A stretch of DNA of 64,000 bases from NCBI RefSeq assembly GCF_907165205.1, contig NC_058190.1, positions 46,426,116 to 46,490,115 on the forward strand, given 5' to 3'. The position numbers were made by a program, and so were the translations under genes. This DNA comes from Coccinella septempunctata (taxonomy: Eukaryota; Arthropoda; Insecta; Coleoptera; Coccinellidae). Below the pieces are notes generated by a model that saw only the letters and a program-made list of their open reading frames with translations, had not been told where the DNA came from and did not search any database. This document shows, one piece after another, positions 9,568 through 24,500 of the stretch. Within the stretch, counting starts at the first letter, position 1; every line of letters starts with the position of its first letter.

Positions 9568-12500
9568 CTGAAATAATTCGTTCGTCAGCTTTTTGGAATG
9601 AGAAGAAGAAAAGACTTTCAGGATGTCAGCAGAGATTGAAATCGATTTTGTGTTTGGTTATTCAAAAATTAACTAATGAACCACGCTCAGGTTAGGTTAG
9701 ATGCTGGAGAAGTTCGTTCTGGAACAGTTCAAGGACATACAGGGTGTTTTTAGTTGAATACTTCCTGACTGTTCATTATGATAAAGAAATTTTCGGTACA
9801 CTTTGCGTTAAACACTCTGTATACTGAGTGAAATGGGATAAAAACAACCAACGATAGTTGGAACATCGAAAAAAATAGAAATAGTAGCGTAGTCAAAACC
9901 GAAGAAATGAATAATTTATATTCAGTTGCAGGATAATCATTGGGGCTGTTTTCCTAATCTCTCTGCAATGGAGGTGATTATGGCTACAGAAACGACATAA
10001 CACGATCGACGTGCCGATATAGTCCAAAAGCTTATCTTTCATTGATGATGAGAATATTCTAACTTTCGGAATGGGCGATCTTATTTAAATATCATTCCGT
10101 CATTCAATATACATTAGTACTAGCAAATATTAATCTTTCGTCAAACAAACAAACAATTTCTCGACAATAACTCAAACGATTGATTCAATTTCGTCTTTTC
10201 GAAATATTGCAACATGATTTTTCTCTGGGAGCCAAGCAGAGTTGGGCGATTTCAGTGCTTGGATGGGTAACCGCATTGACGATGAATTTGAACAAGCAGA
10301 CAAAAGTTCCTGAGTTCCTGTGGCTTTTCTAAGTTTCTGAGAAAAATTTATCACAGCGAAAGAGAAAATGAAGATTGTGTATAGACTATACACAATGAAT
10401 CTAACATAGTTATGACAATATTTATAAATATGCACTATGATTCGAATAATAGCGATGAGTATATCCTGCTGCCTGCGGTGAAATGAAGAAATACAAAATA
10501 GCTCATGTTTTCCACATATCATATGTGAAAGATCATCTAAATGAAACTGTAGTCAAAAAATAAATCTAGTCCAGAAAGAATTACGCCGAGTCGACCTCAA
10601 GGAAGTGACTGCATTGTAATCAGGTCAATCTCCGGAGGTTGTCAATAAAGACGGAAACCGACCGAAGGTAACAGCAAATCGTTAATGTTCTTCGGTTCCC
10701 GTTCACAAAAGAACTTGAGCTGATGCGTAGATTATCACGTAGGCACAAAATAAATATTGTTGCTCTCTTGCTCCAGGCGTCTGGCGAATTCGCAGTCATT
10801 CACTGTCCCTTTCTCTGAAACTACTAAACTGTCGGCGGTCAGCAGAGCTGGTCAGTTTGTGGGTGATACAGTGTGTTCCTTAACTGTTGCAGCGGATGTG
10901 ACCGGTAAGTCGAGGATTGACTAGAAGAAGCTCCTTATTCAATTAACTGCTGTGTGGGTTTCAAACTGTGTATAAAATCAAATTGGGTGTTGTTTAGATG
11001 ATTGTTCAATTCAACCTGTAATAAAATCATAATCAGACACTATGCATTCAAATAAGTTTATACTTACTATGTTTACAAGCAATGATAAAAAAATTAGGAG
11101 TCTCAAAAATAGTTTTATAACAAAACAAAATCATTATAAAGTATACCATACTTACTGTTGAATGAATAATAATGAAAATCACAAACGGAGTTGAATTAGG
11201 CAAGAAGATCCATTTATTATTGTTGATTTGAATAATATCTGGGATCATCTGACGAAGTTTTTTTTAGTCTATTATCGAACTGTGCGATAGGGATTATTGG
11301 ACAGGCCCTAAGAAATAAAACGAAATCCGTCAATGATTAGCATAAAACATCTACAATTTTGAATTTACACCTGAATTTCAATTCTCTTATATTGGATTTC
11401 TCTTTAAGAAACACTCTATATAAGTATAGAGTGTCCCGAAATTTGTTTGAAAAAGTTAAAATTCTTCGTCGAAAAATAGGACAAAAATTTCATATGAACC
11501 TCTGTAACCGAAAATTTTCCGAAGACAGATTTTAATTTTTGACGGAACTAATAGAGGTAAATGTGTGAAAATTTGTACAGTCCTAAGATTTTACAGTCTC
11601 TTTGGATTGAAATACAACAAATGGAGTGAAAGCGTAGAAAAAATGCCACAAAATTTTTGAATATAAAATCTTGAATCAAAATCAAAGATATTTTTTCCCT
11701 CAGCCTTCTTTTCAATTCGGCTCGGTTGTTGAAAATCTATGAAATGAGTTATATCTCACAAAAGATATTAATGAATGATAATATTTTCTGAATATAATTT
11801 CTCATTGATGTAATAAATCTTTTTCGAACACAAAATCCCACTCGAATATTCCAGTTTTTTTATGACTATTACATATAAAAATACCAGAATTTCAAAGAAA
11901 CCAACTCATTAAAGTAAGTTGAACGCTCACTAACGAAATTTCACTATTTTGGAAAATAGTACTTCTCATATTATGCCGGATAATGCGCCGTTTTCCGGAA
12001 ATTTGTCCTTTGAAAATAGAAAATTTCCTTAAAATTCGAAAATTTGGGTACCTAAATTGGCTGAATGCAACTCTGTTCAAAAAATCCACAGGGAATTTAT
12101 TTTTTTCACGGGTGGCATAGCTCCTTATGAAAACTTAGAATGGCTATATCTTTTTATTTTGGCTGAATCGGAAAAATGGTTTTTTGACTTCAAGAATCTA
12201 CCTTTAATATATGTACAGGGTGGGAAAAATTCGTTGTCTACTGAGAGGATTTCGAGAACTATAGCAGCTAGAAGAAAACGGATGACACATTTCCGAGTTC
12301 ATTTTCGGAGAAACAAAGAATGGTGAAAACCGCAGCCTCCTACGATACTTCGTTTTTGAGTTTGACAATTTCGCAAAGTTCTCATAACTTTTGTGTCTTT
12401 GAAGTTACAAATCTAAAACTTGAACCTTCTACAGGTACTTTTTTACGTAGAATCCACTGATGAGCTCAAAATATTTTTTCGAATCATTGGGTGAACATTC

Positions 12501-15500
12501 ATTTTTTAAATGCGAACTTTTATTGAATTTGTTATGTTTGAATTGAAAAAAAAATCTTTTGTGAGTAGATTCTACGTATGAAAGTGCCCAAGAAGGTTCA
12601 AGTTTCAGATCTGTAACTTCCAAGACAAAAAAAATATGAGATCTTTTCGGAATCGTCAAAATCTCAATTTTTGTTAATAACTCAAAATCTAAAAATGAAA
12701 GGCCCATTCTGTTTGCAGATTTGGATAAGACATGAAAAAAGGCTAGAGATTGTGTCATCCATTTTCTTCTAGCTGCTATAGTTCTCGATATCCCCTCAGT
12801 AGACAACGAATTTTGCCCACCCTGTACATGTCAATCACCCTGTATAAGTGATAATGGAGGCATTTTGGTCGTTTATAACGCAAACTAGGTCCCGATCGGC
12901 TGATTGAATTCAGTATAAAAATCGAGTGCTCCTCAGAGGCTATCCTATACCTTTCAACTTGATTCAACCCATCATAAACGCTGGAAGTTAATGAATTTTT
13001 ATAGTAATTCCGAAAATACACTGACTGTCAAAAAACATCGGTGACCAAAAGTTGTGGTTAACACTCACTACTCATTTTTGTGGACTTTTAGGCCAACTTT
13101 TTTGTAACAATACTATTGTTGGATTTTTGATTTGAAGTTAAACGAAATTTGCAACATTCTGTAGAATGCAGCAACTACCATAGTAGGTGTCAAATAGTGT
13201 CAAATCAAAGATCCAGGCTTCATGAATATATTGGATATTGGATTTTATCAATGTGATATTTGTTGTATTATTGTTATATTAAAAAAGAAGATGAAAAAAA
13301 TCAAAATCAAATGAATGGCCAGAGAGTTATCCTAGAAGACGTGTGAAATTATTGGAGGTAGGATTATTTTGGCGGTTAATGTATTTCCAATATTGAATGG
13401 AATTGTTGGAACACTCTGAATATCTCAAAGGTTCAAAATCGACCTGGAAAGTAAATGTATTGCTTTAAATCAGTAAAAAAAATAAAACTCAACGAATCTT
13501 TATTGAAAAACAGTACAAAAATAAATACAAAGTAATCCAAAACCTGAAATAAAAGTGAAATTGGAAGGGTTGAAATTGAAAGACAATATATAACCAGCAA
13601 GTTTTTATTTTTCGACGGTAGCATACATCATGCTACACTTGTTTTATAATCATAATTCACAAAAAGATCTTTATAAAAGATCCCTGAATTTGATCAGTTT
13701 TCTTATCCTACATTTGCCAAAATATTTTTTCATCTATTAAAATTATCTCTCTAGGTTCTACAATTACATATTTTAATCCATGACATTTAAAACTAGAAAG
13801 CTTACACAGCTTCAAGACATATTCATCGCTATTTTCTGTTGTTAAAACCAAGTAGCTCATTTTGATATGGCTGTGTCAAATTCTCTATTTATGCCCACAG
13901 TGACCGATTCTTTCAACTGAATCTTTGGAATGATGGGAGTATTCAACATACTTAGAGAACCCATCACAGCGACCGATAAAAAACCTATCACAGTACCTTT
14001 GTCTTTGTACACATCTCAGTGTTCAACATTTGGCAGTTGCTTCAGAGGTGAATAAATCAATTTTCTCGTGTACTGTTAAGGCACGAAAGAAATGCGAACT
14101 GAAGTGTGTGTGGAACCTGATTTTATTGTCTGTGAATGTACTCGATGAAAGCTTCGTGAAGGGAAAATATGAACTTTTATGTCGATCTGAATCTTGAGGG
14201 TGTCGAAGTTATATTGAACTTGAACAAGTACAGTTTCTTCAAGGTTCAAGATGAACAAGAGTCTAAATTCAAAATGGTAGCCAGATTATCGAAATGTTCT
14301 TATCACAGCCTGCCTCTATACGCTATTTAGGCCGAGAAAATTCTTAGTTAGGCATGGGCGCCCGCAGAAACCCGCAGAAATTTTTCTCAGGGGGGGCAAA
14401 ATATCATCTACGATTAGTTTTACTGAAAGAAAAATTTCTCTAACGGTGTCTATCAGAATCTCAGGGGGGGCCGTGGCCCCCCCTGCCCCCCCCTGCGGGC
14501 GCCCATGTAGTTAGGTGACCAAAAACTCCCTCGACTTCGGAAGTACGAAAGCTACCAATTTTGCCACAGGTTGTGTCTGAAATGCCTCCATCCTTCTCGC
14601 CTATAGGAATCAGTCTAACAAGATAATGACTAGTAAGGAAAGTGTACAGTTCCTCACAACGCGGCACCTTTCAAATACTACAACGCATTCGGTCCAGTTT
14701 CGCGAGAGAAAAATGATCCACGTTCATCTCTTGGACTTGGTGGGCGCCAGACAGATGTAGCCCGATCTGATGTCGAAGCCGCTTACCAATAAGTTCATTA
14801 GGACGCTATCGCTGGGCTGGCTTACGCACGTGGCCTTTTGGCTGTCCAGCAACCAGCTCGATTTTTTCCGTTGACCACGGCCGTTCGCGCCGTTATTCGA
14901 AATTAATTGATGCAAGAGTTCTGAAGAGACCTTATCTTTCGGCTGTTCCGTCCTCATCCTTTTACTCGATGGGCTGGTGCTGCTGGAACTCGATCGTTTG
15001 TTGCTGTGAGATGTGGTGGTACCTTCCGACCTTAACGATTGACCTAAAACGGGCAATGTTAATTTAAAATGTCGGAAAGAGGGATCTTCTATAAATAGAA
15101 AAGTGAAATGCAAGGGAAATTGTGTAACTGCGGCTAGTTGTGACATCAACCGACCGCAAATTAAGACATAAGATCAAGGAGGAACTTTCCCCTGCATGTT
15201 ACTATTCTATTTTCATGGTTTGATAAGGCTCGCTGTGAAAAATGATTTGTTTTGCTCGGTAAATGCCTGATTTCATAGAGGTTGAACTTCGTAATATTCA
15301 TATTCTACAACTCCTCAGGATACTGTTCTAGGATACTCAAGGTGGTGGCTAGAGAAACTAAGGGGATATCGAAAAATTTTGAAGTTATCAATTGATAGCT
15401 TTGTCCCACGATATCCAGTTGCCATTTCAACACTAGTGGAAAAATCAAGGGATTTGCTGGTACAGCAGATTTGAAAAAAAGGAAATGTAGCTTCAAGGGT

Positions 15501-18500
15501 CAAGTTCAGTCGAAATTTTTTTCAAGAAGTCACTTAAAGATCTGGATTTCTTTGTGATCCCTTGATGAGCATTACCAGGACCTATAACGTCCCTAGTTGG
15601 TGCTTCTAAACAGAAGACCAGGAGCCCCTAGGGGGTTACCTAGCTAATCAATATGTATTCTGCATTTTCTGGTATTATATCAGCTTATTCCTAAGCTGCT
15701 GAAACGAATACATCGTTACACGAGAGCCAGATCATTTTTCACCAGCGATTCCATCATCAAACCTCATCCGAACATATGCCTTCATTACCTAGTTCTATGG
15801 CATTTGACTTTGTCGTAGTTTTGACCGTCGTCGACAACAATTGCGCCAAACTACTGTCGCTCGTGGTCTTACAACTCGTCGGACTTGGGGGTATGGGACT
15901 GCTGCTGTTGCTCCACATGAGATCGTTCGACGATGACAGGAGGAGCGGTAAATCGTCCATGCTCATTGGAATGTAGGGGGAACCGGGCCTGATGGAAGAG
16001 TCCAATTTGTCGTCTTCTACGGGGTAGTTGACGAAGGAGGGGATGTGGTCGTCTTCGCCCAAGGAATTGCTCGGGCTGTTCAGGGAGGGCAGACTTGAGT
16101 CGTAGTTCTGAAAAAAAAAATTGATATTCAGTGTCAATGGAGCGCAAGACTTTATTTATAGGTTCGGAATTAGAATGCAAGTTGAAGGTTTTACTACAGA
16201 AGGCTGAAAAGACAGCTCCTTTGACCTTTAGGGCATCATTCAATTCTGGTTGAGCCAGTAAAAAATAATCAACAATTGTGATTGAATGCTCAATGCATGC
16301 AGAAGGCAAGAGAGAAAAATTTCTTCTATTTGTATGTACATATTTCATTGCTTTTCGGGTAGGTGGAGGGAGTTTTTAAACAAACTCTGATTCACTGCAT
16401 TCCAATGGATACCTATCCATGATTTCCATTCATTTTTGCAAGGTTAGAAAGACGAGAAATAGTAAGAGTAGAGCAATACTTCTTCTCCTCCCTGTAGTGC
16501 CAACTGGCTGAACAGAGGCCTTGTTACCTATTGTCCATCAGCTTGGAGAGACTCTGCCACAAGTCGACACAGAGTAGGCTCCCTTATCATAAGAATAATA
16601 GTTGTTGTGTTTCCTAGGTGTGTTGTCCTTAACTCTGCAAGGTTTCATAACTGCTCCTGCACCAGCGGCCCAAGAAACAACCAGTAAGTCCAGCAAAAGC
16701 TAGTTCCCTCTATGGAGAAGGGATCCTCTGCCATCTTGAGAGCCCTCACAGACATTCATCGCTAAGGGCAGCTCCACTGGCATTTAATCTTAATGGTGTT
16801 GTTACAGTTCTTTCCCCCCATCGAAGTCCATAACACCAGGAATGGCCACTGCATAATGTGTGGTCTGCAGCCCAATCCCTTTATCTACTCTTCGAGTAGA
16901 CCAAATGATCTCATAAGATAGTAATAAGCAATTGTATAAGCAACTTTATTACATCTACCTCTTATATATTTGGAAGTTTGACCTGCTGGCTACAACCTAT
17001 TAGCTTGAATACCTCTCGCAGCAGCCTATCGTAAAACCTTTCAAATCATACAAATTTCCGATACTGACCTTTGATAGCGTCGGCGACAGGAGTTCCGGCG
17101 ACATATCGTACGTGTCCCTGTAAGAGATGAACGGGTCCAAGGGCTCGTCCATCATGAGCGGGCTGAAGTTGTCCTTGAGCAAGAGATCATCGAACACTTC
17201 CGAGAGGAATGGGTGGTCTTCGAGGGGGACGCATACGTCGCTGGCCACCGGGGCCAAATGTGTTAAATCGTCCGGTTCCTCCTTCAGCACTGCAAAGGAA
17301 GAGGCACAATTGAATTACGTGCGTATTCGAATTGGGATTGATGAAGCTTCAGTGGCAACACAACGTGATAATATGGCATTGAATTAATTAACTAGTCGGA
17401 TACGTTTCTATAGTATCAACAGAGTAATTTGTGGTAATAGGTGATGAGATAGATAGTGTGTGAAAAGTAAGGCAGAAATTATCTTCGGTATTTAATATTT
17501 CGTTGAGATATGCTCTGACAGGTCAATTTTTATTTTGAATTACACAGCTTTACAAGTTCCACAGTTGAGTTTTTTCAAGCGGTATTTTTTGTGTTAGAAA
17601 TGGAAAAAAAAAATAAAAATTGCTTCTCAGGTGCCGTCTTTAGGAAGCTGTATCTAAGCAGAGGCTGCTAAAAAAAAAATTATGTGAAAACCCCACATTA
17701 TTTTTTGACAGAAATCACTCTATCTCATCTACATTTTTGTCTGTCTGTCCGGGTATAATCTCCTGATTGGCAAAACTTGTTTTCACAAGACTTTGATTGT
17801 TGAAAAGGTGACTCTCCAAGAAACAATCCAGATTATGGAAAAAAAGTTGAGTAGAGCAGACTACAGTAGGGAAGTGAACTGAAGTGAAATAAAGTGAAGT
17901 AAATTTGAGTGAAGTAAATACGCCCTACCATATCAGCTAGTTTAAAAAATTGACCTATTCGAGCATTGTGTACAAAATATCTTTGCCTTTGAATCTCTCA
18001 ACTCCAAGTTGAGGTAATCTTATGTTAATGAAGGTAATTCAACTTATTCAATTGAATGAGAAAATTTCATTTTCAGGAAAATATATACACTGAATCATTC
18101 AATTTCTATTCGATGTATATGGACAGTTTCGGACACCGTGATTAAAACTGGAACTACGATCTAAAAAAAAATGAAAAAAACTATTTCAAATATCTGTACA
18201 AACAATTGAGAGGTGATGGGGATGATCATGATAATGGCAAAAAAATAGATACCTTTGGTTTCTTTTTTCTGCTCAACAAATTCGTTCGGTTCATATTTTA
18301 AAGCGACATAATTGCTTTCAGAAAAGAAGGAGGAAGCTGAATCATCTGAGGTAAGACCTAGATCAAAGTAAGGGTCTGAATGGCAACAGGGGATTGCTGC
18401 AAGGAAGAGAGATAAAGCTTATACCCAGAAATTGAAACAGAAAGTACCATACACCGAAGACCGTCACCCAAATAATGATGATATACAGAAGTAAAAATGA

Positions 18501-21500
18501 GAAATCGAGTGAAAAATAAAATCCCAACTCCATAAATCTCGATATGAACTGTTTGAGAAAAAGATGTGTAAATGAGTGGATAACAAACACCAATGATCAC
18601 CAAAATAAATAGATGTTAATGAAACATTCTTATTTGATCAACCTAAAACCAAATGTGTTGAAAACGAGATAAAATAACTTTGCCGCTTCTGGTTTGATTC
18701 ACTTTAAACAGTTCGAGGTACCTAGATATCGGAGAACCTTTCAACATGACCATTTTTCGGGGTCGCCCATAAACAAAACTTGTTTTCGAACCCAAAACAG
18801 TTATTAATCTAATTAATTATTCGATAATGGTTATTCGACATTCCATCGAATATTTTGGATCACTTTATTGTATAATCCTACGGTTTTTAGCTCTTAGGCT
18901 GGCGTACCTGCCACGACCTAATGCAAGGTCCTTAAACTTCTGCTTGTATTTTCACTTAGCACCAGAAGTGTTAACCAAACAATAAAAGCTGGAGAATATT
19001 CCTTCTTATGACAACGCAAGTGTTCTCTCCTGAACGAGTTTATGCAAATAAAAGCGTGAGTTTGTTTGATATATCTGAGTTAGGTCTACAGGTAGGAAAG
19101 ATGATTTATTGACAGTGGATAGATCCAGTCTTTCAATGCAGCACCGAGCAATTTTAATGATCTTATTTATATTCCGTACACTTGAATGCAGTGTGAGGCT
19201 CATTGATATAACTGCCGCTATTTCAACAGTGGTACAGTTTAATTTCACTTTTAAATGAGTTTCTTGACTACACTTCAAATATCAATCAAAATTTTAATTG
19301 TCTTGTGAAAATGGTTATATTAGAAAAAATCCTTGGACTAACAAAACTTTTTATTGTTGTCAGACAATGACAAAACATAACTATTCCCAACCAGTATTAG
19401 ATACAAATATTCCTTCATCTAAGCTTTCAAACGAGTCTGGGTAGCAGAATGCTAAAAGATTCATTACGGCAGACACTAAAATTCAAAAATCAAGCCATTA
19501 ATATAATAAAACTGAGAAATATTTTCAGAAACAACTGTTGGCTGATAAGTAATGATTTCGATTATCCTGCTGGACTGTCGTTACCAACACAACAAAGCCA
19601 GAAATTGTAGAAATTCTTTAGGTAATTCCTATCTCCGATAAAGACTTACGATCTTTGTTTCAATTTACTAATTTTATTTTCGCATAATATTCATTTTAAC
19701 TCAACTGTCCTAATATTTATAATATCCAAGGTTTGATTGAAACCTACACAACAATTTTCTTTTATTTTTCCTGCAATAATAAAAAATAAAACGTTTTATC
19801 CCCACATTTTATCAGTAGATTTGTGGGAGGTTACTGAATTTCCAAATTGACTTAATTTCATATCTTGTCACTAGATCAAACATTAGATGGATCTGAAATT
19901 AACCTACTATATTCGCGCTTAACCTTCTCTGAGAGCATTCTTCACTCGATATCTCATGTAAAAAACGATCTTAATCGATAACGTTTTTGTTACAACATAA
20001 CAAACAAACAATTCTGCTGGTAAGATAATATGCATATCTCCCAGCAAATTATGTAATTGAAAAGACAACTTGCGATTTGCCAATAGAGATGGTCATGTGG
20101 TCCTGGAACTCGACTACCACAATTTATCATCGCAATGACTGATACCGTATCATATTGGATGATTAGATACTGATCAAACTGAGAGTGGATTTTCATCATG
20201 AAGTCCTTGAGCAGGAACTTTCCGAGTGCCATGTTTATAAGTGTATTAATGTGGCATTACGTATACGCCTTATCTTTTTCAAATTTTCAATGGCACGCCA
20301 GGTTTTTACGTTTGGAGAGTACCCAATGGAACTTCTTAAAATTTGAGAAACCCTGTAGTTAGACAAATATTCATTATTTCCATATTCTTCGAAATTTTCT
20401 TACGTCAACGATCCAAAACAGTCCACCTGTTAGATTTTCCGAGATATTTCCATTTTTCCTTTCTCTGCTCCCATCGACGCTTTCAGAGAGATGAAAACGT
20501 ACAATAATAAGTAAATAACACAACTAGTCATTCAGTACTATGAAATGTAAATCTGAATTTTGCACTGAAATCACGATTTATTGGATATTATTTATAATCC
20601 ATGTTTTAAAATTAGATTTGAATTACATAACAGATTCGTGATGCCTATAGCGAATAGCTTGAGGTAGGAAAAGCGTCAGAAAAGAAAAACATTTTATCAG
20701 TAAGAGTTACATGCCAAGGTAGAACAATGGTTTAATGGTTTGAACAGAGGTATTAAATAATCTTATTCATACTTCAATAGCAGTGTCAAGGCTGAGAATA
20801 TCGTCGAATACATAATTAAAACGTCCTATTATGTCTCTGTTGGTTCATCGGAATTCTGGGAAGTTTGTCGTTTGAAAAGCGAAAGGAATTTGACATTATT
20901 GATAGTGAAAACAGAATAAAAAATATGGACAAAAAGATGTATATAATAACCAAAATACTGTACGCGTCCAAAACCTTTTATTCAATTTTCGATAGCAATG
21001 ATGGGAGCATTCACCAGCGAAAGCTGATCTTGAACCTCAAACTTCCTAAGATAGCTGGAGAGGAAGTAACACATCATTCCATGGAAGAATTTGATAACTT
21101 AATTTTATACTGATATGGACACTTTACGATGTCGAAGATAAAAAGACAATAGTTGGGTCGAATAGATAGATCAGATTAGATGTGTCTCATTAAAAGTCAA
21201 TCACATTCCTTCAGTAATATGCACAGGTATTTGAGAATATTTCAATTCAATAGATCGGTATTTATATTCTATCTAGCAAAATTTATTCAAGGTAATGGTG
21301 AACCAGTTCAATTCAAATAAATCATGATGTAATAGTTACAGCTTAACTATGTCTAAAACGATATACAGGGTGAGAATTTGAATTCTACGTATATTTTAAC
21401 AATAGATCCTTGAGGTCAGAAGAATCACATTCTTCTTTTACCATTTTATCCGAAACGGCTCGGTTTGAAAGATACAGGCTGTTGAAAAACTATTAAAATG

Positions 21501-24500
21501 TCATCTCACAAACGGTTTTATCGAATGAATTGAATTTCGGAGTATAGTTTTATATTTATTTGATTAATCTTTTTCGAACACAAGATATCACCCACGTCTT
21601 CCAGTTTTCTCATTATCACCAATACGTACCATAAAAATACCGAAAATTGAAAGAACCCAACTCTTGAAACTAAGTTGGAAGCTAACTAATGAATATTTGA
21701 ACGTTCAAAAATCAAAATGTATCTGTGAAATTTGAAAAATTGAGTACTTCGGCTGAATACAACTTTGTTTGAAAGATCCACAGATGTGTAGTGTCATAGA
21801 TTCAGCTTCTTATTCTGAAGGGAATTTTGTTTCTCCAGGGCTGGCATAGCTCATTATGAAAACTTGAAATGGCTATATATATATATCTTTCTATTAGGGC
21901 CGGATCGGAAAAAAATTGTACAGAAAAAAAGAATTTCTTTTGACCTCAAGAATCAACTGTTAAAATATGTGACTCAAGACTCATCCTGTATAGTCTTTTA
22001 GTGAATTTCCCATACTGGAACAAATATTTACGATTAAGTTGGTACTAGTAAATATATATCTTTTGGAAAGGTTATCCTCCACATAACATTCATACTCTTA
22101 ATTCAATAGAACGAGTAAACAATAAACAATCCAACAATTTATTTTATCATAAAATTACGTGAGAGCCAAAAGGAAAGAATCAGGCGATAATGCAGTTCCA
22201 CACCAAACGTTCGATAACATTGATTTGACGCATTCATAAACCGTAATTAATTGAACAATATTTAGTTATAACCTTTCCAACATTTGCCAAGATCTATTTT
22301 CATGAATAGGATCAAAACAACTTTCGTTTGGTACGGTTAAAATAAACACCGACGGTAAATATTGTTCCCTAATTATAACGCACTATATCGAGCCTTAGAA
22401 TTTTGACTACTTTGAAGCGAATTGAGTTGAATAAGTGAACTGAACATTTTCCCTTATGGTCTTTCTTCTTCGAATCAGAGTAGCTCAATGAAACGAGGCA
22501 TTTCACCAGATCAAAATTGATCACTTCAAAACTGTCCTGATTTATCGGAGAGAAGCTACAGTCCATCAATTTCAATCACTCTAAATTCGTTCTGACGCGC
22601 TTCATTGTATAGACACTTTCCTGTGTCCCAAGTCAATTGGCATTTTACATGATCTACCTCAAGGTCCGACCCGCATGCAATTATATCGTTAACGGTTTTC
22701 TGATCGTACCACAAGCAACCAAGTCCTGATAACAGCCGATCCCTAATAAGGAAACACGACCGCGAGCGTGTTCCAACAATGGCGAACGAAATTGCTCGCG
22801 AATTTTAACGACGCAACATGTGAATGGAGTGGGTCAGATGATCAGGAGGAGAATGGTCCATTCACTCCGCACAAATGCGTTTTCCGAACGTCCCTGCAAA
22901 TGAGAGGCTTTTTTCTCGAAATTTCTTGGCGCAAGAGATTCTCACGAGATGCGTATGTGTGTGTGTGTGGAGTGGAAGGAATTGTAGTCCATGAGGTTTG
23001 CTTGGAGGTCATTCACCGGTAACTTGGGTTTTTAATAGCCACCACCTAGGGGTCGACTCTATTTACATCAATGCCATATGTATGTACACCGTCCAAAGAC
23101 TCTAAAGTTAGTTTTTGGTCCATCTATCGAGAGAATGAAAGGTATCTGATAGTATTTTATCTTGAAGAAGAAATACCTACTTTCCAAAAATATTGATCGT
23201 AGAGAGACGGAAATTTAGGGAATATGTGCAATGGGGTAGAAAATTTATTCTGATCGGAAAAAAGGATAATGTGGTCAAGGTCAGCTGATTCGACACATAT
23301 GTTAAGGTTATTTTTTTTTTTTTATACAAGGTGTCCCGGTGACTCTTTCTCAGGTGTGAATCAATTATATAAAGACAAGGGAGGAATTTTTCAATTTTTT
23401 CACCCAAGACGCTACACTGCGAAGATAATTGGCTCCAAATGATACTCAGTTTTTTTGATAACGAAAAACTCAACTGATTCTGGTAATTTTTTTAATTTAA
23501 TTGGATACAACCTTAGACCTATGGTTTAAATGGTTTAAAACTTTGTTTTTGGCTTAAGATATCGGCAAAATACCTCCACTTATGTATTTAATCATAAATT
23601 CTGCAAGGAAAAAAATGTACCAGTACAACATCGAAAAAATATACCGTTTTCGAGTTTTAACAAGCATTTTTATGATGATGGATGATGTTTAAAGCTGTTT
23701 ATTGTTGCCATGGTTACTAAAACTGTTGAATGATTCCATAATTTGAATTATGAGTATTCAAAATTTCCTTATCTTGAGTTTCTAAAGTCCCTTCAAGGAA
23801 GTATTTTTATCAAAAAGTAGAGGTAGGAGACATTTTAGGACATTGAAAGAAGAGAATAGAGCTTGAAATATTTTTATATCAATAATAAAAACAGCTTGTA
23901 ACTCGAAAACGTTGCAATTTTCGATATTGCTCCGGTGTACCGTTTTTGCAGAAAATGAAAAAATACCTAAATGAAGGAATTTCGCCGATATCTTCCAGCA
24001 AACAAAAAAGTTTCTGACATTTAAGTTCCAGGGTCAGCAAGTTTCTGGCGGTCCTGAAGACTTAAAGGGAGGGTGTCCAATCAAATTCAAAAATTTGATT
24101 GAGGCACATATCTTCGCAGCATTCTTGTCTTCATATACTTTATCCACACATGAGAAAGAGTAACATAGTGCAAGGACACCCTGTATATTAAATCAACTTA
24201 TGTACTCTAAAAATTGTAATTTGCTCAGTATCTTCAAAATGATCGATAAACTCGCAGCAATTTTCACAAAACTATGATGGCCTTATCAACTATTTGACAG
24301 ATGTTCTGTTTTCAAGCTAAAGTGCTCGTTCACAATGAACGTAAATGTAATATTGTCCTTATTCTTAAGGTATTCGCAATGCAAACGTACCTTATAATTA
24401 ACTTCTACTCAAGAAATGTCAACATTTTACTGTTAGATATTATGTCATGTTTCAATGAATGAAAGTCAACTCCTTATTAAAACTCTTGAGACGTTAAGAT

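Larger units (their letters stand above)
9568..14786. other. sima: HIF intron 12 (5.2 kb)
   Basis: Contents seen: a short ACAGGGTG-ended fragment near 9737, a 5S rRNA-like fragment at 10230, an exon-like block with a splice donor near 10780..10912, a family-F element at ~11690..12212 abutting a family-B palindrome at 12213..12828, and a hAT-type MITE at 14353..14507. No protein gene is supported. Confidence 0.7.

Noticed and set aside
12429..12806. 125-codon minus-strand frame inside a family-B palindrome
   Set aside because: Family-B copies diverge by frameshifts and have no common protein, so the frame is incidental.
15869..16348. 159-codon minus-strand frame overlapping HIF exon 11
   Set aside because: Wrong frame for the HIF exon; its sequence (RRRPHPLLRQLPRRRR) is the typical shadow of a GC-rich exon.
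22960..22975. Short TG microsatellite
   Set aside because: Only about five units; too short to be notable.
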